Of a stretch of DNA of 64,000 nt, positions 8,859-16,830 are shown one piece after another. The position numbers were made by a program, and so were the translations under genes. The notes under the pieces were generated by a model, which was given only the letters and a program-made list of their open reading frames with translations, searched no databases and was not told where the DNA came from. Numbering within the stretch: position 1 is the stretch's first letter; each line of letters opens with the position of its first letter. This DNA is from Aestuariibius violaceus (GTDB lineage: Bacteria > Pseudomonadota > Alphaproteobacteria > Rhodobacterales > Rhodobacteraceae), in the NCBI RefSeq assembly GCF_040779325.2, contig NZ_JBFONT020000006.1, forward strand, positions 62,001 to 126,000, written 5' to 3'.

Positions 8859-10022
8859 ATGCCAGTCATCACCACCATCGACGACTTCAAGCCGATCTAT
8901 CGGCGTCGTGTCCCGAAGATGTTCTACGACTATGCGGAATCCGGCAGCTGGACCGAGCAGACGTTCCGCGAGAACACGTCGGATTTCGACAAGATCCGCC
9001 TGCGCCAGCGTGTGGCCGTCGATATGGAGGGCCGGACGACCGAAAGCACAATGATCGGAGAGCCGGTTGCGATGCCGGTTGCTCTGGCGCCGGTCGGGCT
9101 GACGGGGATGCAGCACGCGGATGGAGAAATCAAGGCGGCGCGCGCGGCAGAGAAGTTCGGCGTGCCCTTCACTCTTTCGACCATGTCGATCTGCTCGATC
9201 GAGGATGTTGCCACCCATACAAGCAAGCCGTTCTGGTTCCAGCTCTATGTGATGCGGGATGAAGAATACGTGGCCGCGCTGATCCAGAGAGCAAAGGATG
9301 CGGGTTGTTCAGCGATGGTGCTGACGCTTGATCTGCAGATCCTCGGGCAGCGGCACAAGGACCTTAAAAACGGGCTGACCGCCCCGCCGAAACTGACCCC
9401 CGCAACAATGCTTGATCTGGCCACCAAATGGCGCTGGGGGATGGAGATGCTGCAGACCAAGCGCCGCAAGTTTGGCAATATCGTAGGCCACGCGAAAGGG
9501 GTTACGGATGCCTCCTCCCTTTCGTCCTGGACCGCCGAGCAGTTCGACCCGCAGCTCGACTGGGCCAAGGTCGCCAAGCTGAAAGAGCAGTGGGGCGGCA
9601 AGCTGATCCTGAAAGGGATCCTCGATGCCGATGATGCCCGAAAGGCGGCTGAGATCGGAGCGGATGCCATCGTCGTCTCGAACCACGGCGGGCGACAGCT
9701 CGACGGGGCACTTTCGTCTATCCGAGTTCTGCCGTCGATCGTCGATGCGGTGGGAGACAAGGTGGAGATCCATCTCGACAGCGGGATCCGGTCGGGACAG
9801 GACGTACTCAAGGCCCTCGCCCTAGGGGCCAAGGGCACGTATATTGGCCGCGCCTTCACCTATGGTCTTGGCGCCATGGGTCAGAGAGGCGTGACAACCG
9901 CGCTGGAGATCATTCACCGAGAGCTCGACACCACTATGGCTCTGTGCGGCAGGAAGGACGTGAAGACGCTGGACCGCGATGTCCTGCTGGTACCGAAAGA
10001 CTTCGAAGGCGACTGGGCCTGA
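8859..10022 (+). CDS. lldD: FMN-dependent L-lactate dehydrogenase
   Basis: The 387-aa enzyme belongs to the FMN alpha-hydroxyacid oxidase family and oxidises L-lactate to pyruvate, passing electrons to the respiratory chain. The active-site signature SNHGGRQLDG is at residues 274-283 (catalytic His276), and the phosphate-binding DSGIRSGQD follows. The insert between about residues 170 and 220 (KWRWGMEML region) is the membrane-contact loop typical of LldD dehydrogenases. Length fits. It converges on the MFS gene with only 9 bp between. Confidence 0.92.
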   Translation: MPVITTIDDFKPIYRRRVPKMFYDYAESGSWTEQTFRENTSDFDKIRLRQRVAVDMEGRTTESTMIGEPVAMPVALAPVGLTGMQHADGEIKAARAAEKFGVPFTLSTMSICSIEDVATHTSKPFWFQLYVMRDEEYVAALIQRAKDAGCSAMVLTLDLQILGQRHKDLKNGLTAPPKLTPATMLDLATKWRWGMEMLQTKRRKFGNIVGHAKGVTDASSLSSWTAEQFDPQLDWAKVAKLKEQWGGKLILKGILDADDARKAAEIGADAIVVSNHGGRQLDGALSSIRVLPSIVDAVGDKVEIHLDSGIRSGQDVLKALALGAKGTYIGRAFTYGLGAMGQRGVTTALEIIHRELDTTMALCGRKDVKTLDRDVLLVPKDFEGDWA

Positions 10023-10031
10023 TCCCTCCCC

Positions 10032-11177
10032 TCAGGCAGGAACGACCCGGTCCTGCCGCGATAGAAGAGCGAGCGGTAGAAGCGCAAGCAACAACAGACC
10101 GGCTATCATCACGAACGCTATGCGGAGGCCGAAGAACTCCGCCGCGAGTCCCATCATCGCCGGTCCGATAAAGAAGGCCGAGAACCCGATTACCGCGACC
10201 CGGCTGATGACATAGGCGCGCGGTCCCGGCCCCACCCGCACACCGACCATGGCCAGCGTCGTCGGCGCGAGCACCGAAATGCCGAGCCCGACGATGCCGA
10301 AACCAACATAGGCAACCGTCTCGGTGGAGGCCAATCCAGCGATCACCGTCCCGGTGGATGAAACCAGCAGCGCCCCGGTCAGCAGAGCCCGATTGCCGAT
10401 CCGCTCCCCCACCGCTTGGCCAGCAAAACGCCCCGCAGCCATCGTCAGGCCCAGCATTGTGGGCCCGAATGCCCCCTCAACCGCGCGTCCGCCAAGTGTG
10501 CGCTCAATGTGCAACGCCGACCATGCTTCGACCGATGCCTCCGACTGGAAGGCGATCAACAGGATCAATCCGCTGGGGATAACGACCAGCCACGGCAACG
10601 GAGCCCGATCGGCGCCCGCAATGCCAACCTCAGGCTCAAGGCGCATCGTCGTGGACAGGACCAGCACCAGGAATCCTAGAACGGCAAAGGTCGCAACCGG
10701 CGGCCACCCCACCTCACGGGCGAGCCCAGTCGAAAAGGCCCCCATTGCATAGGCCAGCGAAAACATCCCGTGATTTACGTTCATCAGAGAGCGGCGGTGT
10801 CGCCCCTCCAACTCGCTGACGCGCGCATTGATAAGAACATCCAAGAGGCCCGATGCCCCCGCGGCCAGGACGATCGCGACGGCAAAACCCACCGGCGATT
10901 GCGCCATGCCCAATGACAGGTAGACCACAGCCAGCATCACTGCCGATACCTGCATGGACCGCGCTCCGAGCCGCTTGTCGAACATCGGCGCGATGAGGAT
11001 CGCAACCAAGAGGCCCGCTCCGGACATGGCAAGCAAGCCGCCAAACAGCGCGTCGCCCGCGCCGATCCGGTCCTTCAGCACCGGCACCTGCGCGGCGAAC
11101 GATCCCCAGAGCATGCCCATCGACGCGAATGCCGCCGATGGTCGCCTGGAGATCACGAGGGGCGTCAACAAAGCCAT
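10032..11177 (-). CDS. MFS transporter
   Basis: The 381-aa, strongly hydrophobic protein has about 12 predicted membrane segments and internal Gly-rich helices typical of the major facilitator superfamily (YNFM/drug exporter-like). The substrate is unknown. I use the ATG at 11177; the frame also has a TTG at 11189, but the ATG has the better spacing to an upstream GGA. It converges on lldD, so a role in lactate export or uptake is possible but not shown. Confidence 0.85.
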   Translation of the reverse strand: MALLTPLVISRRPSAAFASMGMLWGSFAAQVPVLKDRIGAGDALFGGLLAMSGAGLLVAILIAPMFDKRLGARSMQVSAVMLAVVYLSLGMAQSPVGFAVAIVLAAGASGLLDVLINARVSELEGRHRRSLMNVNHGMFSLAYAMGAFSTGLAREVGWPPVATFAVLGFLVLVLSTTMRLEPEVGIAGADRAPLPWLVVIPSGLILLIAFQSEASVEAWSALHIERTLGGRAVEGAFGPTMLGLTMAAGRFAGQAVGERIGNRALLTGALLVSSTGTVIAGLASTETVAYVGFGIVGLGISVLAPTTLAMVGVRVGPGPRAYVISRVAVIGFSAFFIGPAMMGLAAEFFGLRIAFVMIAGLLLLALLPLALLSRQDRVVPA

Positions 11178-11315
11178 ACGTTCCGTCAATCACGGCCCGC
11201 GCGCCCCCGCAATCGCTCATTTTCACCTTTTCAAATGGGCCGATTCGCCGTAAGTGGCACGCTTCAACCGGGCCATACACCCTTGGAGGATGGCCCCACA
11301 TTCAGGAGAAACACC

Positions 11316-11966
11316 ATGGCTGGAGAGATCCCGGATCTCATCGCCGAGGAACGCGCGGGGACAGGCAAGGGGGCCGCCCGCCAAGCACGCCGCGATGGCA
11401 AGGTTCCCGGCATCGTTTATGGCGGCGGCACCGATCCGCTGCCCATCAACGTCCCCTTCAATGCGCTGCTCAAGCGCCTGAAAGACGGTCGCTTCCTGTC
11501 GACCCTCTTCAACCTGAAGGTCGACGGTCACGATGACGTCCGCGTCATCTGCCGCAACGTTCAGCGCGACGTGGTCAAGGACCTGCCGACCCACCTCGAC
11601 CTGATGCGGCTGAAGCGCAACTCGCGCATCAACCTCTTCATTGCGGTCGAGTTCACAGGCGAAGAGAATTGCCCCGGTATCAAGCGCGGCGGCGTTCTGA
11701 CCGTCGTCCGTCCGGAAGTCGAACTCGTTGTGACTGCAGGAGACATCCCGGAGAAGCTAATTGCCGATGTCAGCGGCCTGCAGATCGGCGATACGATCAC
11801 GATCTCGTCGATCACTCTGCCGGAGGGCGCGCGCCCGACGATCGACCGCGACTTCGTGATCGCCAACATCCAGGCGCCGTCGGGCCTGGCCTCGCAAAGC
11901 GATGACGAGGAAGAAGAAGCGGAAGCTGATGAAGTGCCTGCCAGCGAACAGGGCGAAAACGAATAA
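11316..11966 (+). CDS. rplY: 50S ribosomal protein L25/Ctc form
   Basis: The 216-aa protein has the N-terminal L25 fold that binds 5S rRNA (GIVYGGG, residues about 32-38) and the C-terminal TL5/Ctc beta domain found in long L25 proteins, plus an acidic tail (DDEEEEAEADE). The ATG at 11316 is preceded by AGGAG at good distance. In related genomes rplY is normally followed directly by pth. Here about 3.1 kb separates them, filled by three minus-strand genes. Confidence 0.95.
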   Translation: MAGEIPDLIAEERAGTGKGAARQARRDGKVPGIVYGGGTDPLPINVPFNALLKRLKDGRFLSTLFNLKVDGHDDVRVICRNVQRDVVKDLPTHLDLMRLKRNSRINLFIAVEFTGEENCPGIKRGGVLTVVRPEVELVVTAGDIPEKLIADVSGLQIGDTITISSITLPEGARPTIDRDFVIANIQAPSGLASQSDDEEEEAEADEVPASEQGENE

Positions 11967-11973
11967 AGCCATC

Positions 11974-12005
11974 TCGGGAGCGGGCTGTCTTTATCTCGCT
12001 CCCGA
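11974..12005. terminator. hairpin between rplY and the convergent module
   Basis: A 9-bp perfect stem (TCGGGAGCG with its complement at 11997-12005) encloses a 14-nt loop, 8 bp past the rplY stop. There is no T-run on either side. It may end transcription from both converging sides, but the evidence is the stem only. Confidence 0.4.
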
Positions 12006-12026
12006 TCCGCAGAACAGCTGGACCGC

Positions 12027-12644
12027 CTAGCGCGCTCTCACGACGACTTCGGTCTCGGCTATGAAGGTTTGCTCGAAGGGTTGGAACCCGTCGCCATGCG
12101 ACATCGTATGAGCGAACACCGCCTTCACCCCCAGCGGACGCACAGCTCGGCGCTCTGGCGGCAAGGTCTTCCCGTGCAGGGTCTTCCCTTCCAGAAAAGC
12201 GGGGATAAAAATGGTCGCAAATCCATCCTCCCTGGGGCCGTCCCAAGTCTCCCCCGGACGCAAACGGACCGTACTCAAAGGATCATCTCCTGTGAACGGC
12301 TCGTCCCCCAGATCCATCACCTGATCTGGGTCCGACAGATCCCACAAGGCGACAACCGAAAGACCGCGCTCGGACGCGACAATCTCCAAAGGCTGATCAC
12401 CGGTATTTGCCAGTCGGATGAACGCTAAGTGGTCGCTGATATCCGCACCTTCTTCCGTTGGCAGAAGGCAGACTTGAGGCGAAAGAAACAGCTCATACCG
12501 AAGACCCGGCACGTCCGCCGTTGCGACAGTTACAGGATCCGTCTTGCAGTCCTCATTTGACATTTGAGCCTCCGAAATTGGTGTGCAGGCCAGCAGGAAA
12601 AAAGGCACTGCGAAAGCTAGGGTACGTCTAGATGATTGTGACAA
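12027..12644 (-). CDS. lipoprotein, candidate immunity protein of the T6SS module
   Basis: The 205-aa product has a signal peptide with lipobox LLAC (Cys20), then a beta-rich domain with acidic loops (TEEGADIS, DPDQVMDLGD). I do not recognise the domain. It starts within the last 17 bases of the metalloprotease gene, so the two are translationally linked. A lipoprotein made with a signal-less toxin that would act in the periplasm is the arrangement expected of an immunity protein (inference). The start is a TTG at 12644; no ATG precedes the lipobox. Confidence 0.7.
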   Translation of the reverse strand: MSQSSRRTLAFAVPFFLLACTPISEAQMSNEDCKTDPVTVATADVPGLRYELFLSPQVCLLPTEEGADISDHLAFIRLANTGDQPLEIVASERGLSVVALWDLSDPDQVMDLGDEPFTGDDPLSTVRLRPGETWDGPREDGFATIFIPAFLEGKTLHGKTLPPERRAVRPLGVKAVFAHTMSHGDGFQPFEQTFIAETEVVVRAR

Positions 12645-13509
12645 CGGCAGGCGTCCCCTCTTCTTCCATCAGACGTTTGACCTCGATTGCGATCCAGAAA
12701 TAGTGATGCAGCTCGAAGGTCGTGTTTCCACTGCGTCCCATGACCGACTCCACATCGAATATATACTTGCCGGGATGCCGGGTACTCGGCCGGCTCGCCG
12801 TCAGGGTTACGGTCGAGTTCGCTTGCGGCGGAGCCGCGACATACGTTGCGCTCGGCGTTGCCGATGGCGGGATTACGACTGGCGCACCCGGCGTCGGCGG
12901 CGGCGGTGTGATGGGAACACCTGTCAGCTGCGTGTATTCATCCGGCAGACCGAAGGTATGCCCCATCTCATGGATCATCGCCCAGGCACCTGACGTTCCG
13001 TGGACCATATAGCGCATCTGGGTCCCGCCAGTGACAACCGATGGACGATTTGCAGGGTTTGTTCCGTCGACTGAAACCGCCACATCAGCTCCCGAGGTCA
13101 CGATCGTGCTTCGGAACTGTATTCGCAGCTCCTGGGCATCACATCCAGGTTGCTCAGTCTTTACCTTGTACGAACTCGCGCCCGACGTCCAAGCCGACAT
13201 CGCCGAACTGATCGCCGATACCGCGCCGCTTCTGTCGGAAGAAGCGCGCGCGTCGTTCGTGTAGGTCAGGGAGAAGGTCTTGGTGACCGTCACCGTACCG
13301 CCGGTATTCGTCCTGGTCACAGCAATGGTGCATTTGTTTCGCCGCGTTGACGACCCGGTATAGCCGCTGGTCGTCGCATAGTTACCGGGGCCATTGGTAT
13401 CGACTGTGCCGCTAAACGGGCACGCGCAACACAGTCCGGTTCCGTCCGACCGGCCACTTGGCGGGTCCCCGGGTGGCGTATCGGAGGGTCCGTCACAGGA
13501 TTTAGGCAT
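12628..13509 (-). CDS. zincin metalloprotease, candidate T6SS cargo effector
   Basis: The 293-aa protein has no signal peptide. The zinc site HEMGHTFGLPDEY is at 180-192 (H180, E181, H184; the third ligand is probably H184+6 = D190 or nearby). SVMG at 255-258 fits a Met-turn. A Pro-rich segment (199-214) is inserted between them. The N-terminal 60 residues are Pro/Gly/Cys-rich (C5, C27, C28, C30, C60) with no family I know. It overlaps the DUF4123 gene upstream by 8 bases and the lipoprotein gene downstream by 17. Zincin toxins delivered by type VI secretion are known (VgrG2b of Pseudomonas). The effector role here is inferred from the DUF4123 partner. Confidence 0.75.
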   Translation of the reverse strand: MPKSCDGPSDTPPGDPPSGRSDGTGLCCACPFSGTVDTNGPGNYATTSGYTGSSTRRNKCTIAVTRTNTGGTVTVTKTFSLTYTNDARASSDRSGAVSAISSAMSAWTSGASSYKVKTEQPGCDAQELRIQFRSTIVTSGADVAVSVDGTNPANRPSVVTGGTQMRYMVHGTSGAWAMIHEMGHTFGLPDEYTQLTGVPITPPPPTPGAPVVIPPSATPSATYVAAPPQANSTVTLTASRPSTRHPGKYIFDVESVMGRSGNTTFELHHYFWIAIEVKRLMEEEGTPAVVTII

Positions 13510-14935
13510 GGGTCAACACCCTCGAAAGCGCGTTGGTTCTTTGAAGACGCCGCAGCGCGTAACGGATTGTCTGGTCAAGATTTTCCGACATATCGGCCGT
13601 TACGAAAAGCTTCTCCCGAACCCAGGGAAAAAGCGGGTCTTCGTGAAACCGCACGCCGAGGGTCAGCCAGAGAAGATAGAACATCCCCCGATCCCGTCGT
13701 TCGGAAAGACTAACCCGGTCGCAAGCTTCCATCGCCTCTTGCCGGACAAGCTCAAGCCGTTCGCCGTCGAGATTCATCAAGGCCTCAAACCGCCGGGCGA
13801 GGTTTTTGGTATCCTCCACCGTCACCGACGCGAGATCGCCCCGCTGCGCAATGCCATCCATCACACCAGTCTCCAGTTCTTCCAGTGCGACCGGCGGTGG
13901 CGGCACCTTTGAGAAGAAGCTTTGGTAGATCACTGGAAACCTTTGCCTCATCCGGACGTAGCGACCTTCCGGCTTGGATTTGAGCGGATCAACGAAGACG
14001 GAATAGACGGGTGATCGATGAAACCATCCGCCAAGGAAAGTCATCATGTATAAGAAGTAGGCGTATTCCTCCTTGTAACGGAACTTGAACGTGCTCCCCT
14101 CCGCCAGGCCGTGCGAGACGAGCCGGTTTATCCGCGCCGCATCGAACGGTCGAAATCGAACGGGATCGGCCCGTTTGAGCCAAGCAGCAAGCTCGGCTTT
14201 CATCGCAGGCAGCCGCCCTTGCGCGAAGTGCATCCGGTCGCGCGCCGTCAGAGTGACATCCCGTCGATACGCAGGTCTGGACGGTTTCGGCCAGTCTCCG
14301 ACCATGCTTGCTTTTCGAAGGCGCCCGGAAGAGGCGTCACAGATGATGATCTCAAGCTCCGCGTCGTCCGGCAGGAGGAAAAGGCTGAAGATCCGCTCCG
14401 GCCAATCGGCGATGCGCGCAAGATAGTCGCGAAGCACGCCAGGATCCCAGAAGCGGAAGTAGACTGGCTTCCCGCTGTCATCACTAGGTCTGACAAGACG
14501 CATCAAATGCCGCTGCAATACCTCCAAATCGGCAGAGGTCTGAATGAATATGCCGGGCTCTTTGGACCAGAAGGCATTGATGCTGCCGTCATCGGTCACG
14601 AGCGCGCGGGTCAGGCCCGCCTCCTTCGAGAGCTCCACCAGCCACGGCCCAACCACCTGCAGGCTCTCGTCCATATCAGCATAGAGGTTGCAATGCGGTA
14701 GGTCCTCAGCAGCCGCATATTCTGCGACACTTGGCATTCGCACTGCATCCAGAACCGCATACAACTTCGTCTCACCGAACAGGCAATCGACATGCCGCGC
14801 AGGAAGTTCAGATGACGTCTCTTGGAAGAGGTCGTGGATCGGTGCAGGCGCCTCAACATCGATGATATCCAAACGGATACTGCCGGGACTGTCTGGCCGC
14901 GCCAAAAGAACGGTGCACTCGTCAAACGAAGTCAT
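13502..14935 (-). CDS. DUF4123 protein, T6SS effector adaptor
   Basis: The 477-aa protein carries a DUF4123 domain at about residues 51-175: LYAVLDAVR, then a Leu-rich stretch, GIFIQTSADLEVLQRHLMRL and YFRFWDPGVLRDYL, all hallmarks of the family. DUF4123 proteins (Tap/TEC) bind a specific effector and load it on VgrG; they are not secreted. The C-terminal half has two similar helical units, around FLYMMTFLGGWFHRSPVY and FYLLWLTLGVRFHEDPLF. I start at ATG 14935; an ATG 54 bases upstream adds a hydrophobic leader unlike the family. An A+T-rich stretch (14940-15010) upstream probably holds the promoter for the three-gene module. Confidence 0.85.
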   Translation of the reverse strand: MTSFDECTVLLARPDSPGSIRLDIIDVEAPAPIHDLFQETSSELPARHVDCLFGETKLYAVLDAVRMPSVAEYAAAEDLPHCNLYADMDESLQVVGPWLVELSKEAGLTRALVTDDGSINAFWSKEPGIFIQTSADLEVLQRHLMRLVRPSDDSGKPVYFRFWDPGVLRDYLARIADWPERIFSLFLLPDDAELEIIICDASSGRLRKASMVGDWPKPSRPAYRRDVTLTARDRMHFAQGRLPAMKAELAAWLKRADPVRFRPFDAARINRLVSHGLAEGSTFKFRYKEEYAYFLYMMTFLGGWFHRSPVYSVFVDPLKSKPEGRYVRMRQRFPVIYQSFFSKVPPPPVALEELETGVMDGIAQRGDLASVTVEDTKNLARRFEALMNLDGERLELVRQEAMEACDRVSLSERRDRGMFYLLWLTLGVRFHEDPLFPWVREKLFVTADMSENLDQTIRYALRRLQRTNALSRVLTHA

Positions 14936-15060
14936 GCCAACCCAAAACAAACAAAAAACAACATCAATAACTGCAAAATAGTCGCACAAATTACCTTATT
15001 TTTCAAGTTGCGATGTCTGCATGAGTGCCCAAGCGGCAACCGTTGGCGCCCTCTAGCAAG
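14936..15060 (-). promoter_or_regulatory. A+T-rich promoter region of the T6SS-like module
   Basis: This intergenic stretch is far richer in A and T than its surroundings, with A-tracts at 14945-14960 and 15000-15005. It lies between the divergent module and pth. No clear -35/-10 pair stands out. The composition suggests either a silenced (xenogeneic) promoter or the edge of transferred DNA. Confidence 0.4.
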
Positions 15061-15118
15061 GCTGGACCGTGAGCTTGCCGACCCATAGAACTATCGGCGC
15101 TGAAGGATCGGAAACGTC

Positions 15119-15799
15119 ATGAAACTCTTTGTCGGCCTTGGTAATCCGGGTGCCAGATATGCACATAACCGACACAACATCGGATTCATGGCGCTCGACA
15201 GGATCGCGGCCGATCATGATCTTGCGCCATGGCGGGGCAAGTTTCAGGGCAGCCTGTCGGAAGGCCGCCTGGGCAGTGAGAAAGTGACCCTCCTGAAGCC
15301 GGAAACCTATATGAACCGCTCCGGCCAGTCGGTGGGCGAGGCGATGCGATTTTTCAAGCTCACGCCGGATGACGTCACCGTCTTCCACGACGAACTGGAT
15401 CTTGCGCCGGGACGACTGAAGCACAAGGTGGGCGGCGGCCATGCGGGTCACAATGGGCTGCGGTCGCTCCACGATCATATCGGACCGGACTACGCGCGCA
15501 TCAGAATCGGCATCGGCCATCCGGGGCACAAAGATCTGGTCTCCGGCTACGTCCTGCGCGACTTCGCAAAGGCAGATGAGGATTGGCTCGACGATCTTCT
15601 GCGTGGGATTTCGGACGGCGCGCCACATCTGGCCGATGGCGATCCCGGCCGTTTCATGAACGCAGTGGCCCAACGAACTGCCCCACACCGATCGTCCAAA
15701 CGGCCCGAACCGGCGAGAAAGCCCGAAAGGGCTGCCGAGCCCCCCCCTGAAGAGGACACCCGCTCATCCCTTCAAAAGCTGGTCGACCGGTTCAAATGA
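15119..15799 (+). CDS. pth: peptidyl-tRNA hydrolase
   Basis: The 226-aa enzyme releases peptides from stalled peptidyl-tRNA. GLGNPGARYAHNRHNIGF (residues 6-23) holds the catalytic His (HNIGF) and the Asn of the family. The HDELDLAPGR and KVGGGHAGHNGLRS motifs follow. The last 35 residues are a Pro/Glu-rich extension beyond the core fold, common in alphaproteobacteria. Its stop overlaps the DUF2332 gene by four bases (ATGA), so the two are translationally coupled. Confidence 0.96.
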   Translation: MKLFVGLGNPGARYAHNRHNIGFMALDRIAADHDLAPWRGKFQGSLSEGRLGSEKVTLLKPETYMNRSGQSVGEAMRFFKLTPDDVTVFHDELDLAPGRLKHKVGGGHAGHNGLRSLHDHIGPDYARIRIGIGHPGHKDLVSGYVLRDFAKADEDWLDDLLRGISDGAPHLADGDPGRFMNAVAQRTAPHRSSKRPEPARKPERAAEPPPEEDTRSSLQKLVDRFK

Positions 15800-16824
15800 C
15801 CCCGCGCGAGGCCTTTGCGGTTCAGGCCAAGAACTGCGCCGCACTCGGTTCGCCCTTCATGGGCCGCCTGATGCAGCTTTGCTCCGACCGGTTGGAGCGC
15901 GGCACTCCGGTCACCAACCGGGTGCTGAACTGGCCCGGCGATCCTAGGCCCAGTGCCGATAACGTTTCGCTCCGCCTCGCGGGGGCGCTGCACGCCCTCG
16001 TCTTGCGCGGTGACCCTCTCGCGACACTCTACCCGCCCAACGAGGTGGACGACGATCGGCTGTGGCGTGGCATCCTCAACGCGATCGAAACGCACGAGGC
16101 CGAGATCCTTGGTTTCCTCGACGACGCGCCGCAGACCAACGAGGTGCGCCGGTCCGCCGGCCTCCTCGCCGCCGTCGCCTGGCTGCGCCCACGGCACCCG
16201 CTGATCCTGTCCGAGGTCGGGGCGAGTGGCGGCCTGAACCTCAATTTCGATCGCTACGCGGTCGAAACGCCGGGCGGACCCCTCGGTGCAGCCGATCCCG
16301 TCCTCACGCTGCACCCGGATTGGACCGGCCCTACGCCCGCGAACCATCCCGTCAGCGTCTCTGACAGACGTGGCGCCGATCTGAGCCCCTTTCGCATGAC
16401 GGACCCGGCCGAGGTCCTGCGCTTGCGCGCCTATCTCTGGCCCGACCAACCCGAACGCCACAAGCTGACCGAAGCCGCCATTGCCGCCGGCCCGCCGCCG
16501 GTCGACAAGGCAGATGCCGCCGACTGGCTGGAAAACCGCCTGGCACCCCGGCCCGGCCATCACCATGTCCTCTTCAATACCGTCGCCTGGCAGTACTTCC
16601 CGCCCGATGTGGACGCCCGCGCCCGCGCCCATGTTGAAGCCGCAGGTGCGCAGGCAACGGAAGATACACCGCTGTCTTGGATTGCAATCGAGACAGACGG
16701 GGGCCGCGGTGCGGGCATTGCCGTCCGTCACTGGCCCGGCAACCAGTCCTTTGCTCTCGGGCGCATGGACTTCCACGGCCGCTGGCTCTCTTGGGACCCG
16801 CCGTCAAATCACTTATATGAATAA
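15796..16824 (+). CDS. DUF2332 family protein
   Basis: The 342-aa cytosolic protein is conserved beside pth in Rhodobacterales and known as DUF2332. Recognisable parts are TNEVRRSAGLL (about 115), the Gly-rich EVGASGGLNLNFDRY (about 142-156), which resembles a nucleotide or SAM loop, and HHHVLFNTVAWQYF near 255. A methyltransferase-like fold is possible but unproven. It overlaps pth by four bases. Confidence 0.8.
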   Translation: MTPREAFAVQAKNCAALGSPFMGRLMQLCSDRLERGTPVTNRVLNWPGDPRPSADNVSLRLAGALHALVLRGDPLATLYPPNEVDDDRLWRGILNAIETHEAEILGFLDDAPQTNEVRRSAGLLAAVAWLRPRHPLILSEVGASGGLNLNFDRYAVETPGGPLGAADPVLTLHPDWTGPTPANHPVSVSDRRGADLSPFRMTDPAEVLRLRAYLWPDQPERHKLTEAAIAAGPPPVDKADAADWLENRLAPRPGHHHVLFNTVAWQYFPPDVDARARAHVEAAGAQATEDTPLSWIAIETDGGRGAGIAVRHWPGNQSFALGRMDFHGRWLSWDPPSNHLYE

Positions 16825-16830
16825 GAGATC

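Noticed and set aside
14936..14989. Longer start for the DUF4123 gene with hydrophobic leader
   Set aside because: The added leader would be a membrane or signal segment, unlike cytosolic adaptors; the ATG at 14935 fits the family.
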